Shown here: piece by piece, positions 44,346 through 52,679 of the stretch
Numbering within the stretch: position 1 is the stretch's first letter
Layout: each line of letters opens with the position of its first letter
Source: Agrobacterium sp. AGB01
Lineage (GTDB): Bacteria; Pseudomonadota; Alphaproteobacteria; Rhizobiales; Rhizobiaceae
Length of the DNA stretch: 64,000 nucleotides
Direction of reading: 5' to 3'
NCBI RefSeq assembly: GCF_014851585.1
Contig: NZ_JACVAB010000003.1
Location: 62,001 to 126,000, forward strand
Notes under the pieces: generated by a model
The model's input: only the letters and a program-made list of their open reading frames with translations
Database searches by the model: none
What the model was told of the DNA's origin: nothing
Program-made: the position numbers and the translations under genes

Positions 44346-45176
44346 ATGAAAATCTCACTGATCCAGATGAATTCGCAAAACGACAAGGCGGCGAACCTGC
44401 AAACCGCGGCGAAGCTTATTGAGACCGCCATCCGCGATGAAAAACCTCAACTCGTCGTCTTGCCGGAATATTTTGCATTTTTGGATGATGACAGAAACGC
44501 CATGCACGCCAGTGCTGAAATATTTCCCGGTGGCGAGACTTGGTCCTTTCTCTCAGAAACCGCAGCGCGACATGGCGTAACCTTGCATGCGGGATCGATC
44601 GTCGAAAAGGAAGGAGAGGACTTCTACAATACGTCACTGGTGTTCGGACCGGACGGACAACAGATAGCACGATACCGCAAGATCCATCTTTTTGATGTCG
44701 AAACGCCTGAAGGCATTGTCTACCGCGAGTCTGACTCCATCCGTCGCGGTGAGGATGTCGTCACCTACAAGGTCGGAGATATCACCGTTGGCTGCGGCAT
44801 TTGCTACGATATCCGTTTTCCCGAGCTGTTTCAGCGGTTGCGTGACCTTGGCTCCGAAATCATTGTCCTGCCTGCCGCATTTACGCTCTCGACCGGCAAG
44901 GACCACTGGGAAATTCTGGCACGAGCGCGCGCCATTGAAACGCAGACATATTTTGTGGCTGTTGGACAAACCGGGACTCATGCCGGTGGTAGGAAGGCAT
45001 GTTACGGCCACTCGATGGTGGTCAATCCTTGGGGTCACATGATTGCGCAGAGCCCGGATTTGGTAACCGCCATTACGGCGCGGATTGACCTACCATACAT
45101 AAAGTCCGTCCGGCAAAACCTGCCAGTTGCCAACCATTGCGTGATGCGTTCAAGACCGGGCGCGACCCAGGCCTAA
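44346..45176 (+). CDS. Carbon-nitrogen hydrolase (nitrilase superfamily)
   Basis: This 276-residue amidase starts at the ATG at 44346. The catalytic triad is Glu41 (VVLPEYFAF), Lys112 (RYRKIHLFDV) and Cys153 (GCGICYDIRFPEL), as in omega-amidase/Nit2 and N-carbamyl amidohydrolases. DHWEILARARAIETQTY is also conserved. It probably releases ammonia from an omega-amide or carbamoyl intermediate, consistent with the transaminase encoded upstream. It ends this operon. Confidence 0.93.
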   Translation: MKISLIQMNSQNDKAANLQTAAKLIETAIRDEKPQLVVLPEYFAFLDDDRNAMHASAEIFPGGETWSFLSETAARHGVTLHAGSIVEKEGEDFYNTSLVFGPDGQQIARYRKIHLFDVETPEGIVYRESDSIRRGEDVVTYKVGDITVGCGICYDIRFPELFQRLRDLGSEIIVLPAAFTLSTGKDHWEILARARAIETQTYFVAVGQTGTHAGGRKACYGHSMVVNPWGHMIAQSPDLVTAITARIDLPYIKSVRQNLPVANHCVMRSRPGATQA

Positions 45177-45256
45177 AGGCTGGTTTCGCGACGCGTAAAC
45201 AAACGGCGTTCCGCTCTCGCGGGCGGAGTGTCATTTTTGATATCTGCAATAAAGCA

Positions 45257-46180
45257 CTAAATCGACGTTAGGTCCGGCACACTTGAAACCTGCTGGATGA
45301 CCTGCCGCAGGTTCTCGACAAACAGGCTGGCAAGCGCACTTGGTGTTCTTTCACTGCCAATCAGCATCAATTGCTGCGTGTGATGCGCGAGTTCATGGAT
45401 CGGAATATAGACTAGCCTGCCCTGCCTTAGCTCATATTCGATATCGAATGGCGTCAGGAAAGTAATACCCTCGTCCGACAGGGCCGTGTGCCGCATGACC
45501 TCAATCGAGTTGGTTTCGACCGCAAACTGCGGCTCCAGCTTCATTTTGCTAAACAGCCTGTCGAGATGCGGCCGGATAGCCATGGTCATATCCGCAACGA
45601 TCAGACGGTAACCGATGCAATCACTGATCCGAATGCTGGACCGCGACGCCAGCGGATGATCCGGCGCCATGACAGCGCCCAGACGGCCGATTGCTACATC
45701 AAGAACGCGGATGTTGGGTCTGGATGGAAAGTCGAATCCGATACCGATATGTGCCTCACCATTTTCCACGCTGTCCATGATGTCATCACCAGTCGGCAGC
45801 AGCCGAAGCTGGAGTTTGACGCGCGGATTACGCTTCTGGAAATGCGCAACAGCACGCGGCACCAGGTTGGCGGCAAGGCCGCTCATAACCGCGACCGTAA
45901 TTTCACCCCGTCTTAAGCCTTTCAGCTCCTCGATCTGCGACTGGACGCGCTCCATGTCCTTCAACGTCGCACGGATATGTCTAATGAGAATTTCACCCGC
46001 CGCCGTCAGCAACAGCTTGCGGGTCGTGCGCTGAAAAATCGGCGTTCCGAGCTCCTCTTCGAACGCAAGAATCTGCCGGCTGACCGCGGACGGCGCGACA
46101 TTGAGTTTTTCGGCGGCCTTACGGATCGAGCCTGAACGGGCCACTTCATCGAAATAGCTGAGCAATCTGGCGTGCAGCAT
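45257..46180 (-). CDS. LysR-family transcriptional regulator
   Basis: The 307-residue protein starts at the ATG at 46180, giving MLHARLLSYFDEVARSGSIR and the helix-turn-helix AAEKLNVAPSAVSRQILAFE; the frame is open to 46222. A periplasmic-binding-type effector domain covers ~90-300. It is divergent from the cupin gene that opens the large catabolic island and is the natural regulator of that operon. Candidate binding sequence: AATTAAGCGCTTTTAATT at 46223-46240. Confidence 0.92.
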   Translation of the reverse strand: MLHARLLSYFDEVARSGSIRKAAEKLNVAPSAVSRQILAFEEELGTPIFQRTTRKLLLTAAGEILIRHIRATLKDMERVQSQIEELKGLRRGEITVAVMSGLAANLVPRAVAHFQKRNPRVKLQLRLLPTGDDIMDSVENGEAHIGIGFDFPSRPNIRVLDVAIGRLGAVMAPDHPLASRSSIRISDCIGYRLIVADMTMAIRPHLDRLFSKMKLEPQFAVETNSIEVMRHTALSDEGITFLTPFDIEYELRQGRLVYIPIHELAHHTQQLMLIGSERTPSALASLFVENLRQVIQQVSSVPDLTSI

Positions 46181-46222
46181 AACGTCAAATCCATGTTGCC
46201 CAAAAGGCAACGCAAACAACAC

Positions 46223-46240
46223 AATTAAGCGCTTTTAATT
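46223..46240. promoter_or_regulatory. Candidate LysR operator
   Basis: AATTAAGCGCTTTTAATT has perfect 6-bp inverted arms (AATTAA/TTAATT) and fits the T-N11-A pattern of LysR sites. It lies 43 bases upstream of the LysR start in the 143-bp divergent gap. Confidence 0.5.
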
Positions 46241-46323
46241 CATTTTATCCTTGCTAACAATGTTCATGCGCCTGAAAAAACGCCACGCCTACAAACTAGG
46301 CAAATACTCCATAGGAAGCGAAT

Positions 46324-46746
46324 ATGAAAACCTTTTCTTTTGAAAATGCGACAAGTGCCGAGGCGTTCCAGATCTCGCCGACGGATACCAACTACTTCGC
46401 CATCCTGTTCGACCCGAAATCCGCACCAACCGACAACATCTTCGTCGTCGAAATCTTCAATGTCGGTGGCGCAACGCCGCCCAACAGCCACTCAGATGCG
46501 CATGAATTTTTCTACGTGCTGCACGGTGAAGGCACCGCCGCAAGCGACGGCGACGAAATGCCGATCAAGAAAGGTGATGCATTGTTGCTCAACCCCGGCA
46601 GCGTCCACATTGTCAAAAACACGGGCACATCAAAGCTTTACACACTGACCGTGATGACGCCGAACCAGGATTTTTCCGAACTTATCCGCAGCGGCCAGCG
46701 CATCAGCCTCGACGAAGAAGACCTTCGCGTTCTGCAGGGGCTTTGA
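46324..46746 (+). CDS. Cupin-domain protein
   Basis: The 140-residue protein is a single small beta barrel. Cupin motif 1 is PPNSHSDAHEFFYVLHGEG, with His residues at the usual metal positions, and motif 2 includes ALLLNPGSVHIVKNTGTS. Function is unknown; small cupins in catabolic operons act as isomerases, dioxygenase relatives or sensors. It ends three bases before the cysteine hydrolase gene and begins the island operon. Confidence 0.9.
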   Translation: MKTFSFENATSAEAFQISPTDTNYFAILFDPKSAPTDNIFVVEIFNVGGATPPNSHSDAHEFFYVLHGEGTAASDGDEMPIKKGDALLLNPGSVHIVKNTGTSKLYTLTVMTPNQDFSELIRSGQRISLDEEDLRVLQGL

Positions 46747-46749
46747 TCA

Positions 46750-47535
46750 ATGGACACTATGGCAAGCCAGCCGCACCTCAATCCCCTCGGCCCATCAGCC
46801 CGCAACGAATGGCGGGTTTCAGCTGACACGGTCAACATGATCCGTGTACCGGTCAGCGCACGTCCAGTCTCGGTACAGGACCGTAACCGCACCATCACAT
46901 TCGACGCGGCCCGCACCGCGGTCATCGTCATCGATATGCAGAACGACTTCTGCCATCCCGACGGCTGGCTTGCCCATATTGGCGTAGACGTTACCCCTGC
47001 ACGCGCGCCGATTGAGCCGTTAAAAGCGCTTTTACCAGTGCTGCGCAAATCCGACGTCCCCGTGATCTGGGTGAACTGGGGCAACAGGGCGGACCGCGCC
47101 AACCTTTCGCCCGGCGTGCTGCATGTCTACAATTCGGACGGCGTCAGCATCGGCATCGGCGACAAGTTGCCATCACGCAACGCGGAGGTTCTTCAGGTCG
47201 GAAGCTGGGCTGCACAGGTCGTTGATGAACTGGCTATCGAGCCGGATGATATCTGTGTCGACAAATACAGCATGTCCGGTTTTCATGACACGGTTCTGGA
47301 AAGCATCCTGCGCAATCTCGGCGTTACAACCTTGCTGTTTGCTGGCGTGAATGCGGACCAATGTGTTCTGTGCACACTACAGGACGGAAACTTCCGGGGT
47401 TTCGACTGCATCATGCTGGAAGATTGTTCGGCCACGACATCACCGACCTTCTGCATGGATGCTACCCTCTACAATGTGCGCCAGTGCTTCGGTTTTGTCT
47501 GCGGTTCCAACGAAATTCGGGAGCAGCTGGCATGA
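46750..47535 (+). CDS. Isochorismatase-family cysteine hydrolase
   Basis: The 261-residue amidohydrolase has catalytic Asp62 (VIDMQNDFCHP), Lys172 (CVDKYSMSGF) and Cys205 (NADQCVLCTL), the full D-K-C triad of the family, which includes biuret hydrolase, ureidoacrylate hydrolase (RutB) and N-carbamoylsarcosine amidase. A ~50-residue N-terminal extension precedes the core. Neighbours of the AtzH/HpxZ, creatininase and amidase types favour a carbamoyl or ureido substrate. It overlaps the AtzH-like gene by 4 bp. Confidence 0.92.
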   Translation: MDTMASQPHLNPLGPSARNEWRVSADTVNMIRVPVSARPVSVQDRNRTITFDAARTAVIVIDMQNDFCHPDGWLAHIGVDVTPARAPIEPLKALLPVLRKSDVPVIWVNWGNRADRANLSPGVLHVYNSDGVSIGIGDKLPSRNAEVLQVGSWAAQVVDELAIEPDDICVDKYSMSGFHDTVLESILRNLGVTTLLFAGVNADQCVLCTLQDGNFRGFDCIMLEDCSATTSPTFCMDATLYNVRQCFGFVCGSNEIREQLA

Positions 47536-47951
47536 CGACGAACACCACTCCGTCAAGCGCAGCCGTATTGCCGGTCAATTTGCCCGACGTCATCGCCGAA
47601 GTCACCATTTTGTGTGACGCCTATGAGGTGGCATTGATGGCGAATGATCTGGACACGCTTGACGCGCTTTTCTGGTCTGCCAGCGAAACGCTACGCTACG
47701 GCATTGCCGAAAATCTCTACGGCATAGAAGAAATCCGCGCCTACCGTGTCGGGCGTACTGGTGGTTCGCCGCAACGGGACGTCCTTCGCCGCGTCATCAC
47801 GACCCACGGAACCGATGTCGCGACCTGTAATCTTGAATTTATCAGGCCAGCAACCGGCACCCGAGGGCGCCAGAGCCAGACCTGGATACGTACCGTCGAC
47901 GGCTGGAAAATTGCCGCCGCTCACGTCTCACTCATCAACGCCGACCGTTAA
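47532..47951 (+). CDS. AtzH/HpxZ-like protein (NTF2-like fold)
   Basis: The 139-residue protein starts at the ATG at 47532, overlapping the previous stop. It carries LCDAYEVALMANDLDTLDALF, LRYGIAENLYGIEEIRAYR and WIRTVDGWKIAAAHVSLI, the pattern of the AtzH-like family. AtzH is encoded with 1-carboxybiuret hydrolase AtzEG, and HpxZ with oxalurate-degrading HpxWXY. An amidase and a gamma-glutamyltransferase-like enzyme occur 9-11 kb downstream here. The biochemical role of this family is poorly defined. Confidence 0.88.
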   Translation: MTTNTTPSSAAVLPVNLPDVIAEVTILCDAYEVALMANDLDTLDALFWSASETLRYGIAENLYGIEEIRAYRVGRTGGSPQRDVLRRVITTHGTDVATCNLEFIRPATGTRGRQSQTWIRTVDGWKIAAAHVSLINADR

Positions 47952-47967
47952 GCCGCAGGAGGCCGGA

Positions 47968-49359
47968 ATGTCTGATATTCATGCCTTCATTTCAGATCTT
48001 GGCGATATTCCCGCAACAACAGATCCACGCACCATCCGGACAAAAAGCCGCGATCACTATTCGCTGAGCCCGCTCTTGCAAAAGACACTGGCGGGATTGC
48101 AGGCGGAACTGGTGGTGTCGCCCCGCACCAAGGATGAGGTTCTGACTGTTGCCAAAGCCGCCCACAAACACCGCATATCACTGACACCACGTGGTGCGGG
48201 AACTGCAAATTATGGTCAGAGTGTTCCCCTTCGTGGCGGTGCCATGCTGGACCTTTCCGGGCTGAGCGGCATCGTATCCATTCGCGATGGTGCGGTGCGG
48301 GCACGTGCGGGAACAAAGATCGAGGATATCGAGGCCGCAGTTCAGGAAACGGGACAGGAACTGCGTTTCTTCCCGACCACCAGACGACAGGCAACGATTG
48401 GCGGTTTCATCGCAGGCGGCACGGGTGGTGTGGGTTCTATCACCTGGGGCGTTCTGCGTGACCGGGGCAACATCATCGCACTGGAAGCCTGTTCCGTCGA
48501 AGCGGAGCCGCAACTGGTGGAACTGCGCGGCAAGAAGACCCGTCTTCTGCAGCATGGCTACGGCACCAACGGCATCATTACCGAAGTTGAATTTGCGCTG
48601 GCACCGGCCCGCAAATGGGTTGAGATCCTGGTCGGTTTCAACGACTACCCGACGGCCATACGTCACGCCCTGGCAATCGGTTACGAGACCGGGCTCGTCA
48701 AAAAACTCGCCTCGGCTTACGAGTGGCCAATCGGTCAGTGGCTTACCCCTTTCGCACCCTTCGTGCCGCAAGGGCAGTCCGTGGTCATGGCGATGATCGA
48801 TGCATGCTCAATGGAGCTGTACCGCGAGATGGTCAGCGAAGCCGGGGGCACGACCCTGACCGAAGCGCCTGAGGCCCAAGGCCCCTATGGCAGGCCAATG
48901 TATGAATTTGCCTTTGGTCACACAACGCTTCAAGTCCAGAAAACCGTGCCGACGGTCACAGAGGTTGAGGGATTTTTCCGCTCAAGCGACCTCGAGGGTC
49001 AGGTTTTGCGGGTTTATGAGCGCATCCGTCACACCGGCCCCCTGCGGCTGGAGGTTCGCCGCTGGGAAGGCGATCTCGTTTGCTCCGGCTCAACCTTCAT
49101 CACGTTCGAAAAGGAAGAAGAGGTCGACGATGTCGTGCGGATGATGCGGGAAGAGGGAATTCGCGTCGCCAATCCCCATGCCTCAAACGTCCGTGGCGTC
49201 GGAAAGAAGGAAATCGGCCCGGCCGACATCGCCTTCAAGAAACGCATGGATCCCGAAGGCCTGCTCAATCCGGGCCGTTTCGAGATTGATGAAACCAAGG
49301 ATGCCGTCATCGATAAATTTTTGAAAACCGATGGCTGGCTGGAAGCCAAAACCGCCTGA
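47968..49359 (+). CDS. FAD-linked oxidase (PCMH/GlcD-type), paralogue A
   Basis: The protein has 463 residues; the start at 47968 is preceded by GCAGGAGG. The FAD-binding PCMH domain (~35-215) includes RGAGTANYGQSVPLRGG and GGFIAGGTGGVGS, then GVLRDRGNI and GTNGIITEVEFALAP. The C-terminal cap ends MDPEGLLNPGRFEID. It is cytoplasmic and soluble, without an iron-sulfur domain. It probably oxidises a 2-hydroxy acid or amine. A clear paralogue (51285-52679) lies in the same operon. Confidence 0.9.
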   Translation: MSDIHAFISDLGDIPATTDPRTIRTKSRDHYSLSPLLQKTLAGLQAELVVSPRTKDEVLTVAKAAHKHRISLTPRGAGTANYGQSVPLRGGAMLDLSGLSGIVSIRDGAVRARAGTKIEDIEAAVQETGQELRFFPTTRRQATIGGFIAGGTGGVGSITWGVLRDRGNIIALEACSVEAEPQLVELRGKKTRLLQHGYGTNGIITEVEFALAPARKWVEILVGFNDYPTAIRHALAIGYETGLVKKLASAYEWPIGQWLTPFAPFVPQGQSVVMAMIDACSMELYREMVSEAGGTTLTEAPEAQGPYGRPMYEFAFGHTTLQVQKTVPTVTEVEGFFRSSDLEGQVLRVYERIRHTGPLRLEVRRWEGDLVCSGSTFITFEKEEEVDDVVRMMREEGIRVANPHASNVRGVGKKEIGPADIAFKKRMDPEGLLNPGRFEIDETKDAVIDKFLKTDGWLEAKTA

Positions 49360-49390
49360 TCGCATACCCCAAAACAACAATGAGGGAACA

Positions 49391-50386
49391 ATGGAAATGA
49401 AGATAGGCACTTACCTGAAATCCTCCATCGCGGCCGTGGCCGTGTTTGCAGGCCTCGCCGCTCCCGCAGCCGCCAACGAACCAGTCACCTTTCAGCTAAG
49501 CTGGAAAGCCCAGCCGGAATTTGCAGGTTTCTATGAAGCTCTTGAGAAAGGCTATTATGCCGCCTGCGGCATCGACATGACATTGCGCGAAGGGGCACCT
49601 GGTATCGATCCAACTCAGCTTCTGACAACAGGCGCGGTGGATGTGGCGCTGCTGCCGCAGAATGATGGCGTTTTGCGCATGAATTCGGTCGGCTTCCCGG
49701 CCAAGGCCGTGATGGCCTCAATGCAGAAGTTCCTGACGGTGATGTTGTATCATGATGAATCCGGCATCAAGACGCCCGAAGACATCAAGGACAAACCTGT
49801 CTTGATTTCGCAGAGCAACCGCACGACTTTCTGGCCATTCCTGAAATCCAAATATGGCTACACCGACGATCAGCTGCGCACTTACACTGGCCAGATAGCA
49901 ACCTGGATGTCGGACAAAACCTCCATCCAGCAGGGTGTCGTGACGCAGGAACCGTTCCGCATCAAGGCTGAGACCGGCAAGCTGCCATCCTACTTCCTGC
50001 TGTCGGACATGGGTTACAACCCCTACACCGTGATCGTCGTGGTCTCGCAGAAGATGATCGATGAGAAGCCTGAGGTCGTGCAGTGCCTGGTTGACGGCTC
50101 TCGCAAGGGCTGGGTCGATTTCCTGAAAGACCCGTCGGTCGCTTTTGCTGCCATCAACAAGCTCAATCCCCAGATCACCAAAGAGCTGATGGATTACAGC
50201 CACGAGATGATGACGGCCAATAACCTGGTCGAAAACGACGACACCGCCAAACACGGTATTGGCTGGATCTCAGCTGAGCGATGGAAGTCTCACTATGAGA
50301 TGCTGGTCGCTAACGGTCTGTTTGCTGCGGACTTCGACTACGCCAGCGCCTTTACGACACGGTTCCTTGAAAAGCCGATGAACTGA
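49391..50386 (+). CDS. NMT1/SsuA-type ABC binding protein
   Basis: This 331-residue exported protein has a signal peptide ending APAAANEPV (about residue 28) and a ribosome site GAGGGAA. NMT1 features are seen: FQLSWKAQPEFAGFYEALEKGYY, TGAVDVALLPQNDGVL and GIKTPEDIKDKPVLI. Family members bind pyrimidine precursors, taurine, sulfonates, hydantoins or other N-heterocycles. The matching permease and ATPase are at 54367 and 55200, separated from it by three enzyme genes. Confidence 0.93.
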   Translation: MEMKIGTYLKSSIAAVAVFAGLAAPAAANEPVTFQLSWKAQPEFAGFYEALEKGYYAACGIDMTLREGAPGIDPTQLLTTGAVDVALLPQNDGVLRMNSVGFPAKAVMASMQKFLTVMLYHDESGIKTPEDIKDKPVLISQSNRTTFWPFLKSKYGYTDDQLRTYTGQIATWMSDKTSIQQGVVTQEPFRIKAETGKLPSYFLLSDMGYNPYTVIVVVSQKMIDEKPEVVQCLVDGSRKGWVDFLKDPSVAFAAINKLNPQITKELMDYSHEMMTANNLVENDDTAKHGIGWISAERWKSHYEMLVANGLFAADFDYASAFTTRFLEKPMN

Positions 50387-50449
50387 CAACGACGTCGAGG
50401 GCGGGCGCTTGCCGCCCCTCTCACAACACTTCGCATAATAACCGGGAAT

Positions 50450-51280
50450 ATGACTATGAACCTGAAATCGCATTGGTGGTGGGATCTGACGGCGCGTGAC
50501 TTTGCAACGCTGGACATGAGCAAGATCGTGGCCGTTCTGCCGGTTGGCGCCGTCGAACAACACGGACCGCATCTACCCGTCCGAGTGGACGCCGCCATAA
50601 ACAATGGCATCATGGAACATGCGGTCGCCAAGATGGCACCCGATTTTCCAGCCCTTATCCTGCCAACCATGAGTGTTGGCAAATCCAACGAACATTCTGC
50701 CTTCCCCGGAACATTGACACTGTCTGCCGAAACGCTCGGCCGTCTCTGGTACGAAGTCTGCGAAAGCGCCTACCGCGCTGGTGTGCGCAAAGTGCTGTTC
50801 GTCAATTCGCATGGTGGCCAGCCGCAGGTCATGGAAATCGTCTGCCGCCAATTGCGGGTCAATCTCGGCATGTTCGCCGTTTCGTCGCAGTGGTCGCGCT
50901 TCACCGACCTGAGCGACCTGTTCGATGGCGAAGAACGCAAACACGGCATTCATGCCGGCGAAGTCGAAACCAGCGTCCTGCGTTACTTGCACCCGGAACT
51001 GGTCGACATGCAATATGCCGAGGATTTCGTACCGCTCTCCAAGCAGCTTGAAAAAGAATACGACATGCTGATGACCGAAGGCGGTGCAGTCGGTTTCGGC
51101 TGGCAGTCGCAGGATATTCACCCGTCCGGCGCTTGCGGCAATGCCGCCGCAGCCGACGCGGAGCGCGGCCGCATCACCGTCGAGCGGGCGTCTGACCGAC
51201 TGATCAAGCTGATCGGCGAAATTGCCCACTACCCACTCGATCGCATCACGTCCGAGACAATGTACACGAAGGGGAAATGA
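50450..51280 (+). CDS. Creatininase-family amidohydrolase (canonical metal site)
   Basis: The 276-residue protein has PVGAVEQHGPHLPVRVDAAI with E, H and D metal ligands at the expected spacing, FVNSHGGQPQVMEIVCRQL, and HAGEVETSVLRYLHPELV. This family opens cyclic amides such as creatinine or hydrolyses formamides. The start is at 50450, with a second in-frame ATG at 50456. It ends five bases before the second FAD-linked oxidase gene. Confidence 0.93.
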   Translation: MTMNLKSHWWWDLTARDFATLDMSKIVAVLPVGAVEQHGPHLPVRVDAAINNGIMEHAVAKMAPDFPALILPTMSVGKSNEHSAFPGTLTLSAETLGRLWYEVCESAYRAGVRKVLFVNSHGGQPQVMEIVCRQLRVNLGMFAVSSQWSRFTDLSDLFDGEERKHGIHAGEVETSVLRYLHPELVDMQYAEDFVPLSKQLEKEYDMLMTEGGAVGFGWQSQDIHPSGACGNAAAADAERGRITVERASDRLIKLIGEIAHYPLDRITSETMYTKGK

Positions 51281-51284
51281 GCCA

Positions 51285-52679
51285 ATGACCTCATACCCGC
51301 TGACCGAGTTCGCCGCCGCCATTGAGGGTGTCGAATTGACGATGGACCCGCGCCGCATTCGCGTCAAAAGCCGTGACCGCTACGCCGTCAGCCCGCTGCT
51401 GCGCACCATGCTGGAAGGCAAGCAGGCCGATGTAGTCGTCACGCCGAAAACCATTGAGGAGTTGAAGCGGGTCGTCTCGGCAGCGGTCCGTTATCGCATC
51501 CCCATCACCGAACGAGGTGGCGGGTCTGCCAATTACGGCCAGAGCGTGCCGCTGCGGGGCGGCATCCTGCTCGACATGAGCGCCTATGCCGGCATGGTCG
51601 AGCTAGCTCCCGGCATGGCCCGCGCTAAGGCAGGCACACTGGTCATCGACATTGACAAGGCAGCCCGCGAGATCGGCTGGGAGTTGCGCGTCCACCCGAC
51701 AACAGCTCGCATTGCTACCATCGCCGGCCACATCGCTGGCGGTACCGGCGGGCCGGGTTCGGTCGTCTACGGCATCCTGCGTGATCGCGGCAATATTGCC
51801 GGCGCGCAGGTGCTGACAATGGAGGAAGAACCACGCTTGATCGAACTGCGTGGGCCAGACGCGCAGCTCATTCACCATACCTATGGCGCAACCGGCATCA
51901 TCACCGAAGTCGAGATGCCACTTGCTCCGGCATGGCCTTGGATCGAAGCAATTGTTGCTTTCCCGGAATACATGCAGGCGGTGCGTTTTGGCGTGACGCT
52001 TGCCAATGAAGCGGGCATCAACCGCAAGGTCGTTTCGGTTCAGGAATGGCCAACACCAAAGCTGATCCGGCAATTTGCCGATATCGTGCCCGAAGGTCAT
52101 TCGATCTGCTCGACCATGATCGCAAAAGACAATTGGGAGGATTTCGAGGCCTGTGTCGCCTCCTTCGGTGGCACCATCGTTTCGTCCGCGCCAGAAGGCA
52201 AAGGTCCCTATGGCGGGCCGATCTGGGAATTCGTGTTCGGCCACGCGCTGTTCCAGATTCAAAAGACCGAGCCCGGCCGTTCCGTCGTCGAAGGCTTCTT
52301 CCGCGATGCCGATCTGGTGGGACTTGTGCAGCGGGTGCACGACAAGGTCAGCCATTATGGCCCGATGCGCATGGAAATCCTGCGCGTTGGTGGTCAGGTG
52401 GTTGGCTCCGGCTCGCCCTATTTCGTTTACGAAAGCCCGGAACAGATGGCCACCATGGTGCGGCTGATGCAGGAGGCCGGAGCCGTGGTCTCCAACTCAC
52501 ATACCTCCAATGTGCGCGCCGTCGGCAAAAAGGAAATCACCGAACGCGAGATCGCCTTCAAACGTCAGGTCGATCCTTACAATCTGCTCAATCCAGGCCG
52601 CTTCGAAATCGACGACAAGGCCGATGAAAAATTCGCCATCGAACTTCCAACAGACAAATGGGATCGGCGTCAGGCATGA
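51285..52679 (+). CDS. FAD-linked oxidase (PCMH/GlcD-type), paralogue B
   Basis: The 464-residue protein closely resembles paralogue A: the block ANYGQSVPLRGG is identical, with HIAGGTGGPGS, GILRDRGNI, TGIITEVEMPLAP and NLLNPGRFEID in the same order. It has the same single PCMH plus cap architecture. The two may act on successive intermediates or form a heteromer. It is coupled by ATGA overlap to the downstream CocE-like hydrolase gene. Confidence 0.9.
   Translation: MTSYPLTEFAAAIEGVELTMDPRRIRVKSRDRYAVSPLLRTMLEGKQADVVVTPKTIEELKRVVSAAVRYRIPITERGGGSANYGQSVPLRGGILLDMSAYAGMVELAPGMARAKAGTLVIDIDKAAREIGWELRVHPTTARIATIAGHIAGGTGGPGSVVYGILRDRGNIAGAQVLTMEEEPRLIELRGPDAQLIHHTYGATGIITEVEMPLAPAWPWIEAIVAFPEYMQAVRFGVTLANEAGINRKVVSVQEWPTPKLIRQFADIVPEGHSICSTMIAKDNWEDFEACVASFGGTIVSSAPEGKGPYGGPIWEFVFGHALFQIQKTEPGRSVVEGFFRDADLVGLVQRVHDKVSHYGPMRMEILRVGGQVVGSGSPYFVYESPEQMATMVRLMQEAGAVVSNSHTSNVRAVGKKEITEREIAFKRQVDPYNLLNPGRFEIDDKADEKFAIELPTDKWDRRQA

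Noticed and set aside
45210-45227. Short GC-rich dyad followed by TTTTT between the C-N hydrolase and LysR genes
   Set aside because: Arms are only about five bases with imperfect pairing; too weak to list as a terminator.
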